Made by a program: the position numbers and the translations under genes. 64,000 bases of DNA, from the NCBI GenBank assembly GCA_963753545.1, contig CAVWCQ010000008.1, forward strand, positions 1,922,001-1,986,000, given 5' to 3'. The notes under the pieces were generated by a model, which worked only from the letters and a program-made list of their open reading frames with translations, was not told where the DNA came from and searched no databases. Positions 11,251 through 20,728 of this stretch are shown one piece after another; the first letter of the stretch is position 1, and each line of letters starts with the position of its first letter. Origin of the DNA: CAVWCQ01 sp963753545 (GTDB lineage Bacteria > Chloroflexota > Anaerolineae > Aggregatilineales > Aggregatilineaceae).

Positions 11251-12474
11251 ATGCCTACGATTGATGAGCAGGTCGAAATCCTGATGTCGGGAACCGCCTA
11301 CGGCGATCCCCAGACCAAGGAGAATATGACCAAAGAACTTCGTGAACGGTTGATCCTGGCAGAAAAAGAAGGACGGCCTTTGCGCGTGTACTGCGGCTAC
11401 GATCCGCGCAAACCCGATCTGCACCTGGGTCACACGATCACCATGCGCAAACTGCGCCAGTTCCAGGACATGGGCCATCATGTGATCTTCCTGATCGGGA
11501 CATTCACCAGTACCATTGGCGACCCGTCCGACGTGGACAAGACGCGCGATTACCTCACGCTGCCACAGGTCGAGGAGAACGCGCGCACGTACCAGGAGCA
11601 GGCGTTCAAGATTCTTGATCCAGAAAAGACGGAAGTGCTGCGGAATGATCAATGGCTGGCTCCGCTGGATTTCCGCGATATCATCCGGCTGGCGCAGAAT
11701 TTCACCGTGCAGCAGTTCCTCACGCGGGAGAATTTCGCGCTGCGCATGGAACACGGCGAGGCGATCTACCTGCATGAACTGTTTTACTCGCTGATGCAGG
11801 CCTATGACGCGATTGCCATGAAGGTTGATGTGCAGGTCGGCGGGCAGGACCAGTTGTTTAATATTCTGGTGGCGGGGCGCAAGCTTCAGCAGGCGTTGGG
11901 CCAACTGCCGCAGATTGCCCTGATTATGGGTGAACTGCTGCCCGGCACGGACGGCGAGGTCAAGATGAGCAAGAGCATGGGGAATCACATCCCGCTGCTG
12001 ACCACGCCGGAGGATATGTACGGCAAGGTGATGAGCGTCCCCGATAAGGCGATGCCCATCTACCACAAGCTGCTGCTCGGCTGGACGGAACCGAAACTCA
12101 AGGAACTGGACGGGCGTCTGAAAACCGATCCGATGGGCGTCAAGAAGGATCTTGCTTACGAGATCACGCGTATCTTCATGGGTGAAGCAGGCGCGGAGTT
12201 GGGCGCGAAATTCTTCCAGACCGTGATCCAGGGTGAGGGGCTGCCGGATGATATGCCAGAGTATCCGATCCGCGAGGCGGCGAAGATCATTGACATTCTC
12301 TCCGACGCGGGCCTGACCACCGGGAAGAACGACGCGCGGCGGCAAATTCAGGGCGGCGGCGTGCGGATCAATGGCGATAAGGTCGAGAGTTTTGACGCGG
12401 TTGTGACGCTCGATCAGCTTCCCGCCGTGATCAAGCTCGGCAAGCGGAAGTTTGTCAAGGTCGTGCAGGGGTAG
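11251..12474 (+). CDS. tyrS: Tyrosyl-tRNA synthetase
   Basis: 407 residues from ATG 11251 (AAAGGA upstream). Class I synthetase with CGYDPRKPDLHLGHT (HIGH-type motif), GTFTSTIGDPSD, the tyrosine pocket around YSLMQAYDAIAMKVDVQVGG and the KMSKS loop as VKMSKSMGN. A C-terminal S4 RNA-binding domain closes it (GGGVRINGDKVESFDAVV). The KMSKS instead of KFGKT loop puts it in the second bacterial TyrRS subgroup (TyrZ-like). The leader is only 126 bases and I saw no T-box. Confidence 0.95.
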   Translation: MPTIDEQVEILMSGTAYGDPQTKENMTKELRERLILAEKEGRPLRVYCGYDPRKPDLHLGHTITMRKLRQFQDMGHHVIFLIGTFTSTIGDPSDVDKTRDYLTLPQVEENARTYQEQAFKILDPEKTEVLRNDQWLAPLDFRDIIRLAQNFTVQQFLTRENFALRMEHGEAIYLHELFYSLMQAYDAIAMKVDVQVGGQDQLFNILVAGRKLQQALGQLPQIALIMGELLPGTDGEVKMSKSMGNHIPLLTTPEDMYGKVMSVPDKAMPIYHKLLLGWTEPKLKELDGRLKTDPMGVKKDLAYEITRIFMGEAGAELGAKFFQTVIQGEGLPDDMPEYPIREAAKIIDILSDAGLTTGKNDARRQIQGGGVRINGDKVESFDAVVTLDQLPAVIKLGKRKFVKVVQG

Positions 12475-12489
12475 ACGGACTTCAACATC

Positions 12490-12798
12490 ATGGCGAACAA
12501 GCGAGTCCATATTCCGCAAGCCAAATTGACTGAATTCTGCCAGCGGTATCCGATTCACAAATTGTCGCTGTTTGGCTCTGCCTTGCGCGACGATTTTAAC
12601 GCGGACAGTGATATTGATATCCTGGTCGAATTTGAACCTGGGGCGCGGATCAGCTTCTTCGACATGGTGACGATGGAAACGGAACTCACAGAACTCCTGG
12701 GGCGCACGGTCGATTTCCGAACGCCCCAGGAATTGAGCCGCTATTTTCGCCAGACGGTACTCGACACCGCCGAGGTGTTGTATGAACGAGCAGGATGA
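12490..12798 (+). CDS. MNT-type minimal nucleotidyltransferase
   Basis: 102 residues. The pol-beta-type motif LSLFGSALRDDFNADSDIDILVEF holds the GS and D-x-D catalytic residues. Such proteins usually pair with a HEPN toxin and AMPylate it, or act alone. Here no HEPN protein follows; the next gene is a UPF0175 protein overlapping by 17 bases. The 15-base gap after tyrS suggests possible read-through from it. Confidence 0.85.
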   Translation: MANKRVHIPQAKLTEFCQRYPIHKLSLFGSALRDDFNADSDIDILVEFEPGARISFFDMVTMETELTELLGRTVDFRTPQELSRYFRQTVLDTAEVLYERAG

Positions 12799-13015
12799 TG
12801 AACAATTCAAGGCAGTTGTTCAAGCCTATGTCGATGATCGGATTAATCTCGGTAAGGCGGCTGAACTCCTGGGTATCTCTCAATTCGAGTTGATGGATCG
12901 CTTTCAACAATTAGGAATTCCACTTCGACTAGGACCGGAGACAATAGAAGATGCTCTGGAAGAAGTGAGAGTGGCACAGAAGCGGATCAGTAAACATGAA
13001 AATTCTGGCGATTGA
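12782..13015 (+). CDS. UPF0175-like small protein
   Basis: 77 residues. The centre, DRINLGKAAELLGISQFELMDR, is a helix-turn-helix-like stretch typical of UPF0175, a family often found as an antitoxin-like or regulatory partner. It overlaps the nucleotidyltransferase gene by 17 bases and the following gene by 20 bases, so the three are probably translationally coupled. Function is not established. Confidence 0.75.
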   Translation: MNEQDDEQFKAVVQAYVDDRINLGKAAELLGISQFELMDRFQQLGIPLRLGPETIEDALEEVRVAQKRISKHENSGD

Positions 13016-13286
13016 ACGGGACGTGCCGGGCGCTCCGGCGGAGGCATTCGGGCCGATCCTCAGAGAGGAAGCGGCGCATCTGTGGAAACTCGTGCAGGCG
13101 GGCGTTGTGCGGGAAACGTATTTCCGCGCAGATCGGACGGATGCGGTACTGATGCTGGAATGCACCAACGTGGATGAGGCGATCCGCGTCTTGGGGGAAT
13201 TTCCGCTGGTGCAGGCCGGGCTGATCGTCTTCGAGGTGATCCCGCTGCGGGCCTATCCGGGGTTTGAAAGGCTGTTTGGAACATAA
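12996..13286 (+). CDS. Small YCII / muconolactone-isomerase-like protein
   Basis: 96 residues with a ferredoxin-like alpha/beta pattern: MKILAIERDVPG at the N terminus, VRETYFRADRTDAVLMLECTN in the middle and EVIPLRAYPGFERLF at the end. The middle matches the 'muconolactone delta-isomerase / YCII' group of dimeric alpha-beta barrels. Catabolic genes for muconolactone are absent, so the name should not be read as a function. It overlaps the UPF0175 gene by 20 bases. Confidence 0.7.
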   Translation: MKILAIERDVPGAPAEAFGPILREEAAHLWKLVQAGVVRETYFRADRTDAVLMLECTNVDEAIRVLGEFPLVQAGLIVFEVIPLRAYPGFERLFGT

Positions 13287-13316
13287 AAAAGGGCGCAGCA
13301 AGCAGCGCCCCTACGA
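13285..13316 (-). terminator. GTAGGGGCGC-type palindromic repeat acting as terminator
   Basis: On the minus strand GTAGGGGCGCTGCTTGCTGCGCCC is followed by TTTTTT. The stem is GGGCGC/GCGCCC with inner GC pairs. It lies after the end of fabH and is one copy of a repeat that recurs at about 54.73, 57.00 and 58.90 kb. Confidence 0.75.
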
Positions 13317-13355
13317 TTTATGGTGATGTGCGGGGCTGGTCGGCCCCTGTGCAAC

Positions 13356-14691
13356 CTATGGTTGCCGTAAAATCATTGTGGTGTTTTGCCGCCGGATGGT
13401 GTGCCCGGTTTCGGCGGTTCTTCCTCGTCGTTGACAATCGCCTGCCCGGTAAGCTGCTTGCAGAATCTGGCGAATGATCGACGCCGGACTGAGCAGCATC
13501 AACCGACGCCACCAGCGCACCAGCGGACGGCGCACGCCCGCCAGCGCATATTCCCCTTGACGGCGGCCCCAGGTGAACGAGTAACTTGACCGCGAGGGCG
13601 CGTCGGTCCATTCGATGATGGCCGAGGCCCAGGTCAGGCCCCCGCCAAATCCCACCAGAGCGAGAATATTACCCGGTTTGATCTTACCCGCGTCGGCGGC
13701 TTCGGCTAAGGCAATCGGGATCGAGGCGGCGGACGTGTTCCCGAAGCGTTCCACATTGCTGTAGACCTTCTCTTCGGGGATTTTCAGCGACTTTGCCGCA
13801 TGATCGATGATCCGCTGGTTGGCCTGATGCGGGAAAACCCAGGTGAGGTCGTCCGGCGTCATGCCGACTTCGGTCAGCGCTTCCCGGATGCTCTCCCCGA
13901 TCACTTTGGTCGCAAAGCGGAAGACGCCTTTGCCGTCCATGTAGATGCGGTGCATCTCGTGCGCGCCGTCTTGCAGATAGGTGTCACGGCTGCACACCGT
14001 GGGCAGCGTCAGCATATCCCAGCCGGAGCCGTCGGAGCGCAGCACGGTGCTCAGGATGCCGCCGGGCATATCGCTGCCCTGCAAGACAACCGCGCCCGCG
14101 CCATCCCCAAAGAGGATGCACGTCCCCCGGTCATCCCAGTCGGTCACGCGGCTGAGCGTTTCCGCGCCGATGACAATCGCCGTGTTGATCGTGCCCAATC
14201 GGATTTTGCTGGCAGCCATATCCAGCGCATAGACGAAGCCGGAACAGGCCGCGCTGAGATCATACGCGCCCGCATTGGTCGCGCCGAGCATATCCTGCAC
14301 CATGCTCGCCGTGCTGGGGAAGCTGTATTCCGGCGTGGCGGTGGCGACGATGATCAGATCGATATCGCTGGGCAGAATGTCGGTGATATTCAGGGCTTTT
14401 TGCGCGGCACGCGTCGCCAGGCTGGTGGTCGTCTCGCGCTGTTCCGCGATTCGCCGCTCCCGGATACCCGTGCGGGTGACGATCCACTCGTCGTCTGTCT
14501 CCACAATGGCGGACAGGTCGAGATTGGAGAGCACGCGCGAGGGAACTTCCATGCCCCAACCAACGATATGGGCATAGCGCAGCGTGCGCGACTGGTGGGC
14601 GCGCGATTGCAGCGCGCGATTGCGTGCGCGGTTTGGTCCCGTTTCCGGTGCGCTGACGTTGCTGCTGTTTTTCCTGCAAATTATCGGCCAT
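13356..14691 (-). CDS. fabH: 3-oxoacyl-ACP synthase III, frameshifted at both ends
   Basis: FabH condenses acetyl-CoA with malonyl-ACP to start fatty-acid synthesis. The continuous frame 13356-14552 holds the whole core: DLSAACSGFVYALDMAA (catalytic Cys), FPHQANQRIIDHA (His) and SNVERFGNTSAASIPIA (Asn). The family N terminus RYAHIVGWGMEVPS begins upstream of the first ATG of that frame. ATG 14691 (MADNLQEKQQQRQ, overlapping the fabF stop) with one indel near 14590 would supply it. Near 13447-13455 another one-base change switches the tail to IVNDEEEPPKPGTPSGGKTPQ and a stop at 13373, which looks more natural than the current ArgThr-rich end. The C-terminal extension of some 60 residues past the core is unusual. 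Confidence 0.85.
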
Positions 14692-15938
14692 TCTCGTATT
14701 TGCTGAAGATCAATACAGCGTTATGGCCGCCAAACCCGAACGAGTTGCTCATGACATGTTTGATTGCAGCGGCAACGCCAACGTTCGGTGTGTAATTGAG
14801 ATCGCATTCAGGATCCGGATTGTTCAGATTGATCGTCGGCGGGATGAACTGCTCGGTGATCGCTTTGATGCTGAACACGGCTTCGACGCGCCCGCTGCGC
14901 CCATCAGGTGCCCGGTGACAGACTTGGTGGAACTGATCGGGACATCTGTAGGCGTGTTCGCCAAAAACGCCCTTGATAGCTCTTGTTTCGCTGGCAGTCG
15001 TTCAGTTCCGTGCTGGTGCCGTGCGCGTTGATGTAGCTGATATCTTCTGGCTTGAGATCCGCATTTTGCAGCGCCCGGCGCATGGCTTCCTTCGCGCCTT
15101 CGCCATCTTCCATCGGGGCGGTGACGTGGTATGCGTCGCAGGTCGTGCCATAGCCCGCTGATTTCGGCGTAGATGTGCGCGCCGCGCGCTTTGGCGTGTT
15201 CCAGTTCTTCGATAACCAGAGTCGCCGCGCCTTCGGCAATCACAAAACCATCCCGATCCGCCGAGAAGGGGCGAGACGCACCTTCTGGGATCATCGTTGC
15301 GCCGGGATAGGGCGTGCATATTGGACAGGCTGGCAACGGCCAGGCCGACCATGCCCGCTTCATTGCTGCCAGCCAGCATGCACAGTCGCTGATCCGCGCC
15401 GGATCAACTCTGTGGCTTCACCGATGCAGTTATTGCCTGTGGCGCAGGCCGTCGCTATCGACAAATTCGGACCGCGCAGGCCGAAATCAATGGCGATCTT
15501 CCCGGTCGGGCTGTCGGGGAGCATCATCGGCAGCAGCAGGGGGCTGACGCTGTCTATACCCTTTTCGACAACGGTCATAATGCCGTCAATCAGCGATTGG
15601 ATGCCGCCGATGCCGGTTCCCATGACCACGCCGACATCAAAGGCGTTTTCTTTGGTAGACATCCAGCCCAGAGTCGTCAAGGCCTGTTTGCTGCGCATAG
15701 AGTCCCAGATGGGTCACCCGATCCGTGCGGCGTGCGTCGCGCCGGCCAAAGGTCGCTTCGGCATCGAAATTCTTGACGGGCGCGCCAAAATGTAACTTTC
15801 AGGCCAAGTTCTTCAAATTCGGGCATATGAACACGCGCCTGAGACACCGTTTGCGGCGTTTTGCCAGGCTTCGTCGGGTGAGTTGCCAACAGGGCAAATG
15901 ATGCCGATTCCGGTGACAACTACACGTTTTATTTCCAC
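14681..15938 (-). CDS. fabF: 3-oxoacyl-ACP synthase II, broken by several frameshifts
   Basis: FabF elongates acyl-ACP chains. The gene can be followed through all three frames: VEIKRVVVTGIGIICPVGNS from a GTG at 15938 with GGAGG 9 bases upstream, then FGAPVKNFDAEATFG, then VVMGTGIGGIQSLIDG, ATACATGNNCIGEATELIR (catalytic Cys), INAHGTSTELND (first His), and finally KHVMSNSFGFGGHNAVLIF (second His, last Gly-rich motif) ending at 14681. Total length, 1258 bp, equals a normal 412-420 residue enzyme, so nothing large is missing. At least five small indels are needed. In a gene this important that is best explained by sequence error. It overlaps the fabH start by 11 bases. Confidence 0.8.
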
Positions 15939-16119
15939 TGGATTTTTCCTCCGGTTTACACGATTGAATCGCTTGCAGATTGCAGCGCGGCCCCATTATA
16001 CCAGTTGTCATATCGCTAAGATAATAACCTCGCATGGCAGCCAGTGGTTGCATGTGGTATACCCATTCGCCGGAATAATTTTCAGAGCATTGTGTATACG
16101 GTGCGGCCGGAGGAAATTG

Positions 16120-17079
16120 ATGATCTTGATCACAGGGGCAACCGGGTCTGGTCGGGCGGTATCTGGTCACGGAGCTGGTGGCAGTGCGGCTGGCCCGTGC
16201 GCGTATTGGTCGCGCCCCGGCGACGCGGCTCTACGCGTGCCGATGGCCGCAGCGGCGTTGAGGTGATCGACGGGCGGTCTGAACGATCCCGAAAGTCTGC
16301 ACCAGGCGATGATCAGGGTGTGCATACCGTATTTCACCTGGCCAGCGCGCAGTGGTGGGGCAAGCCGGCGCGATCTGGAGCGGATCGATGTGCAAGGGCA
16401 CGCACAATCTGATCGCGGCGGCACGATCCGCGCGCATCGGGCGTCTGTATTACCTGAGCCAGTTGGGGGCTGAGCCTTCCTCCGCGTACTACCTGCTGCG
16501 CGTCAAAGGGCAGGTCGAAGCGTTGATCCGTAACAGCGGCATTGCCTATACCATTCTGCGCTGCGGCGTCGATTTTTGGCCCGGAAGATCGCTTCGTGAA
16601 CGGCGTTGCCATGCTGCTGCGGACCAATCCGATCTTTTTTTTGCAGCCGGGGCAGGGCGACGAGCCTGCTTCACCCGCTCTATGTGAAGGATCTGGTGCA
16701 GGCACTGTGCAACAGTCTGGAAACATCGATCTGGTGGATGCGACGATTGAGATCGGTGGGGCGCGAGTACGTGACGTATAACGAGATGATCCGCACGGTG
16801 ATGCGCGTGTCGGGCATGCGCACCGGATGATCATCCCAATTGCCGCCGCTATACTCTGCGCACGCTCACTCGGATCATGAACCGGATTGTGCCGCGCTGG
16901 CCGATGACCGCCGCAGTGGTTTGATATTCTGGCGAGCAACCGCACGGCGAAACTGGGCAATCTGTATGATTACTGCGGGGTGCGCCCGGTGCGCTTTGAG
17001 GATACGCTGCTGACGTATATGCCCGAGCGCCACTACCTGGCAGGAACTGCTGCGGTTTATGTGGCGGCGACCCAGTTAA
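16120..17079 (+). CDS. NAD(P)-binding epimerase / NmrA-like protein, broken by several frameshifts
   Basis: ATG 16120 has GGAGG 6 bases upstream. The opening MILITGATG is the Rossmann dinucleotide motif. Fragments in different frames give GVHTVFHLASAQWWG, GTHNLIAAARSARIGRLYYLSQLGA, VKGQVEALIRNSGIAYTILR and FGPEDRFVNGVAMLLR, which in order match the complex I NDUFA9/NmrA-type short-chain reductases. The end reads EDTLLTYMPERHYL then QELLRFMWRRPS and TAA 17077-17079. Some six indels are needed, and the total of 960 bp is normal for the family. Substrate unknown; the 'SxxGA...Y..K' pattern is visible as SQLGAEPSSAYYLLRVKG. Divergent from fabF. Confidence 0.65.
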
Positions 17080-17172
17080 AACGGGGCAAATCCCTCAATT
17101 ATTGCAACAATCTATCCGTGTGATGTGCTGCAAAACAGCCCCTTTTTTCATTGGAACATACCGGGATCGATT

Positions 17173-18036
17173 ATGTTTGAAATTCGCACGTTGTATCACC
17201 CCGACGAACTACACGCTGCCGCCGCTTTCCAGGCCGAGCATCAACCGGAGGTGCGCTTTGACCACGCGGCCCTGGTGACGCTGGCTCACAACGGTGGGCT
17301 GGTGTTAGGCGCGTTTGCTGGCGATGGGCAGTTAGCCGCCGTCTCGATCAGCTTTTTGGGAACCGAAACGCGTGACCCGCGCCGCCCAGCGATGGCCAAT
17401 CTCAAGATGGTGGCAGCCTATTGGGGCGCACATCCTGGTGTGTCGTGGCACGATGCCAGCTATGATCTGTTTGTGCGCCAGCGGGATTTCGCCGTCCAGC
17501 AGGGGATTTGCCTGATCACCTGGACGCTTGATCCGCTGGACAGCGAGCAGGTTTATCTGAGCGTGCGCAGTCTCGGCGCGGTCACGAACCGTTACATTGC
17601 CAACTATTACGGCTCAAATGGGGCTGTCAACAAGGATCGCCTGATCATGGAGTGGTGGACGACAAACCGCCGCGTCGAGGAACGGCTAAACGGCAGCCGG
17701 GGGCCGCTGTCCCTGCGCGCGTACCTGGGGGCCAATACCCCTATTGTCAATCCGACAAAATCCGAAAACGGGTGGGCCGCTCCCCTGGCTCCCACGAGCG
17801 GCGTATCGATCAGCGGGACGATGGCCCTGCTGGAGATTCCCGACAACTGGCGTGCGATGGTCGCTGCCGCGCCCGATCTGGCTCAGGACTGGCGCGAACA
17901 TCTGCGCGTGCTGGCCGGGCGCATCTTTGCCGAGGGATATATGGTCACGGATTTTCTGTGCGAGCCGCACGAAGGACGGCAGCGCTGCTTTTATGTCCTC
18001 AGCCGGGGATCGACCACGACATTCAGCGCCAGTTAA
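17173..18036 (+). CDS. GNAT-like acetyltransferase (COG3375-type)
   Basis: 287 residues from ATG 17173. The N-terminal half has the acetyltransferase pattern: GGLVLGAFAGDGQLAAVSISFLG (beta strands 2-4), then RPAMANLKMVAAYW in place of the usual acetyl-CoA loop, then LITWTLDPLDSEQVYLSVRSLGAVTNRYIANYYG. The last stretch is typical of the predicted acetyltransferases of the COG3375 group found in Chloroflexota and actinobacteria. The acceptor is unknown. The frame is intact, in contrast to its neighbours on both sides. A terminator follows. Confidence 0.75.
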   Translation: MFEIRTLYHPDELHAAAAFQAEHQPEVRFDHAALVTLAHNGGLVLGAFAGDGQLAAVSISFLGTETRDPRRPAMANLKMVAAYWGAHPGVSWHDASYDLFVRQRDFAVQQGICLITWTLDPLDSEQVYLSVRSLGAVTNRYIANYYGSNGAVNKDRLIMEWWTTNRRVEERLNGSRGPLSLRAYLGANTPIVNPTKSENGWAAPLAPTSGVSISGTMALLEIPDNWRAMVAAAPDLAQDWREHLRVLAGRIFAEGYMVTDFLCEPHEGRQRCFYVLSRGSTTTFSAS

Positions 18037-18040
18037 ACCG

Positions 18041-18067
18041 AGGGGCGGACCTTCCCGCCTCTTTTTT
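18041..18067 (+). terminator. Rho-independent terminator
   Basis: AGGGGCGG and CCGCCTCT pair over 8 bp (one G-U) with a 6-base loop, followed by six T. Confidence 0.75.
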
Positions 18068-18096
18068 CACCCCTTAGCCATGTCAAAAAAAGGGTC

Positions 18097-18127
18097 TTGA
18101 CTCTCCGGTTACCGGAGGCTGCATAGT
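18097..18127 (+). promoter_or_regulatory. MerR-family operator/promoter
   Basis: TTGACT (18097-18102) and CATAGT (18122-18127) are separated by 19 bp instead of 17, and the spacer holds the perfect palindrome CTCCGGT-T-ACCGGAG (18103-18117). A long spacer with a centred dyad is the hallmark of promoters that MerR-type regulators untwist. No merR gene is in the window. The gene it drives is only the 28-codon fragment that follows. Confidence 0.8.
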
Positions 18128-18134
18128 GATCACC

Positions 18135-18221
18135 ATGAGAACGAGTCAGTTCAAAAAGGGTGCGCACGTCGATCCGGCGAATTATCTGACGGAATTGCAG
18201 CACCCGCTGGAAGCGGTGTAA
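18135..18221 (+). pseudogene. 28-codon ORF downstream of a MerR operator, probably a truncated gene
   Basis: ATG 18135 to TAA 18219-18221; the product begins MRTSQFKKGAHVDPANYL and ends HPLEAV. The C-terminal part (YLTELQHPLEA) resembles the start of DUF1801-type proteins, which continue for another 90 residues; here a stop comes at once and the convergent carbonic anhydrase gene begins 5 bases later. No clear Shine-Dalgarno site is seen. I read it as the stub of a MerR-controlled gene, or less likely a real small protein. Confidence 0.45.
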
Positions 18222-18226
18222 AGGCC

Positions 18227-18781
18227 CTATCCCTCATTCAGCAGATACAACAGGTTGTCTTCGACGCGGTAGTGCAGGGGCGCGATGAGAATGCGCGGAT
18301 ATTTGTGCCGCAGACGTAAGGCTTCGCTGAGTACGAAATCAATCTCATTGCCGATTTCAAACATGGGGGCAAAACTCATAAACTGCTCTTCGGCCTGCTC
18401 GGCGGTCCAGCCCGCGTTTTTGACCAGATTCTCGATGAACAGTTCCTTGCGGGCGATCAGATTGACCATTCCGCAGTTGTTATGGCCGATCAGGGCAATC
18501 GCGGTGACGCCGCCGATGGCGATGGCGTAGGAGACCTTAAATTCGCTGTAGCGGAGATTGGCTCCCCCTGTGCGAATGATGAAAGCAAAGTTATCGGGAA
18601 TGGTGAGGTGTTTGCGGTTGTCCATACACATGCCGACGAGCAGTTCGGCACGCGTATAGGTGTCGTAGGGGCGTCCCAGGTTGTGATATTCAAGCAGGCG
18701 TCCAATGGGCGTTGAACGGTAAATGGGAAATATATCGTCAACATCCTGCACAGGTGTCAGAACATGGTTCATGTGCGTCAT
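18227..18781 (-). CDS. Beta-class carbonic anhydrase-like protein
   Basis: 184 residues. The zinc site is CMDNR (Cys, Asp-Arg pair) near residue 52 and IGHNNCGMV (His and Cys) near residue 100, the CxDxR...HxxC layout of beta-carbonic anhydrases. It hydrates CO2 to bicarbonate in the cytosol. There is no signal peptide. The C-terminal part, with LIAPLHYRVEDNLLYLL, matches the subgroup of short bacterial beta-CAs. It faces the MerR-driven stub and is upstream of nothing on its own strand except that region, so it is probably monocistronic. Confidence 0.87.
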   Translation of the reverse strand: MTHMNHVLTPVQDVDDIFPIYRSTPIGRLLEYHNLGRPYDTYTRAELLVGMCMDNRKHLTIPDNFAFIIRTGGANLRYSEFKVSYAIAIGGVTAIALIGHNNCGMVNLIARKELFIENLVKNAGWTAEQAEEQFMSFAPMFEIGNEIDFVLSEALRLRHKYPRILIAPLHYRVEDNLLYLLNEG

Positions 18782-18840
18782 ATCTCCGCGGTGAGTGGGC
18801 CAATACTACAATTCTAGAGAACTGGGCGGAGAGTTGGGTA

Positions 18841-18867
18841 AAGGGCGCGACAGGAATGCCGCGCCCT
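18841..18867 (-). terminator. Hairpin terminator of the solute-binding protein gene
   Basis: On the minus strand AGGGCGCG and CGCGCCCT form an 8-bp stem followed by TTTA. It lies 10 bases after the stop of the solute-binding protein gene. Confidence 0.65.
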
Positions 18868-18877
18868 CTGAGAAATG

Positions 18878-20728
18878 CTACATGGTTGGCTGGCCGTCCG
18901 GGTTGGTTGCGGGCCAGAGCAGAATATTGAGCGGATCGCCCACGCCGAACTGCGCGCCCCACAGCGATTGGTAGGTGCCGTCCTGGGACATATCCTGCAA
19001 TGTCGAGTCGATCAGTAGGCGGAAGTCTTCGTCGTTGCGCGGCGAGGCGAGCGTGATCGACAGGACGTCGCCGTAGTTGGTATCGAGAATCTTGACTGAA
19101 TCGGGCTGGCTGTATTCGCGCTGCAACTGAGTTCAGGCGCAGGCTGTCCCCGTAGATCATGCTGATGTTGTCTTCTTCCACCATCGTGTAAATGGCCTGA
19201 TCTTCGTGCTGGATGGGGAACAGGTTGATATTCGAGCCGACCCCAAATCCATCCGCATACTTCTGGATTTCGTCTGCATCGGCGGAGTCGTCGGCAAAAT
19301 AGGCGACCCACCAGCCCGTGCCGAGCAGGCTGGAAAAGCCCTCGATCTGCTTGTTGGCGGGAATCATCAGGCGATTGCTGTGCTGGATGTAGGGTAATGA
19401 GTATTCGCAGCGATCCGCGCCATCCCAGCGCGGGCTGACTCCCACCGCGATATCCGCCTCGCCCATTGGCGACGAGATCGACGGCATTCAGCGCGGAATT
19501 GGGGATGTATTCAATCTGCGCTCCCCAGCGGCGGGCCATTTCTTCGATCAGCGCCCGGTTAAAATTGTCCATAAGGCGAATGTGTGCCGGGGCAGTTTCG
19601 TCCGCGGCTGATCAGGCCAGCGACGCGGATTGGCTGCCCGTTCTGGATGCGGACTGGCACTCGGGATCGGCGGAATGGGGATATCGGTATTAAATTCGTT
19701 GATCGTGCGCGGTGTCGTGATAGAGCGATTTCGTAGACCGGGACCAACAGGGTAAAGTTCACGGCATCAGCGCCGAACCAGGAATTGGCGATCTCATCGA
19801 GCCGCCCGCTGGCCTTCAGCTTTTGCAGGGAGCGGTTGATCAGGTTGCGAGCATTGACATCCCAGCGGCGCATCGACAATAGCATAGGGTTCCAGCAGGA
19901 CCGGCTCATCGATCAGGCGCATATGCTGGCGTCCGGCACGGCTCAGGCTGTCCAGTTCGCCCACCATACCCTGCACTTCGCCGTTGGTCAGAGCATCGAG
20001 GGCTGCGCCTTCGCTGAAGAAAGTGCGAATATCCAGGTTAAGGCCGCGTGTGTCGTTCAGACTGCGCAGCGACTGCTCGGAGCGGCTGCCGATCTCTACC
20101 CCTACAGGCTGTCCGGCGAGGCTTTGCAGATCGGTATAAGGACTGTCCTGGATGACGACCATCCGCTCCTGGTTCAGATAGTAGGGGTGGCGAATAGTCC
20201 AGGTAGGCTTCGCGGTCATGAGAGTGGATCTGCTGCCCGATCAGGACATCCACATCGCCGCGTTGCAGCGTTTCGATCGCGTTGTGGCGTGTCACCTGAA
20301 CAAATTCGACCTCGACGCCAAGTTCGATGCCGATGGCGCGCAAAATGTCGGCCTCGTAGCCTGTTACTTCGCCCAGTTCGTTGTACCACGTGAACGGGTA
20401 GGCGTTGTAGTACGTGCCGACGCGCAGTTTGTGGGTCTCCTTGACGCTGGCCAGCGCCGAGGCGGTGGGCTGCGACGCGACCTCAGTGGCGTTCGCCTGC
20501 GGCATGGGCGTCGGCGGGATCAGCGTAGGGGCCGAACTGGTGATCGTCGGGGCAGGTGTGAGGCGTCGGCGGTGCCGAGTCGGCGTTTCAGTTGGCGCGG
20601 CGGTAACCTCCGGCGTGGGCGTCTCGGTGATCTCGGATCGCCGCTGCCGCTGTGCCGCCGAACACAATTCCAATGACGGCAATCAACGATAGGAGCAAAG
20701 CAAGTTTAAGGGTGTGATTTTTGTCCAT
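18878..20728 (-). CDS. Tandem SBP_bac_3 solute-binding protein, broken by several frameshifts
   Basis: ATG 20728 opens MDKNHTLKLALLLSLIAVIG, a signal peptide or anchor. A Pro/Thr-rich linker follows (TPTPEVTAAPTETPT), then a first periplasmic-binding domain (HKLRVGTYYNAYPFTWYNE, GYEADILRAIGIELGVEVEF, DVDVLIGQQ) and a second one (NFNRALIEEMARRWGAQIEYI, EADIAVGVSPRWDGADRC, DDEDFRLLIDSTLQDMSQDG-like end). Both are of the polar amino-acid type. About six indels scatter it over three frames, but all parts are present and collinear over 1851 bp. No permease or ATPase genes are adjacent, so the transport partner is unknown. The start overlaps the end of nadD by 23 bases. Confidence 0.7.

Noticed and set aside
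11131..12810. 559-codon minus-strand frame
   Set aside because: Antisense to tyrS and the nucleotidyltransferase gene; no coherent domains.
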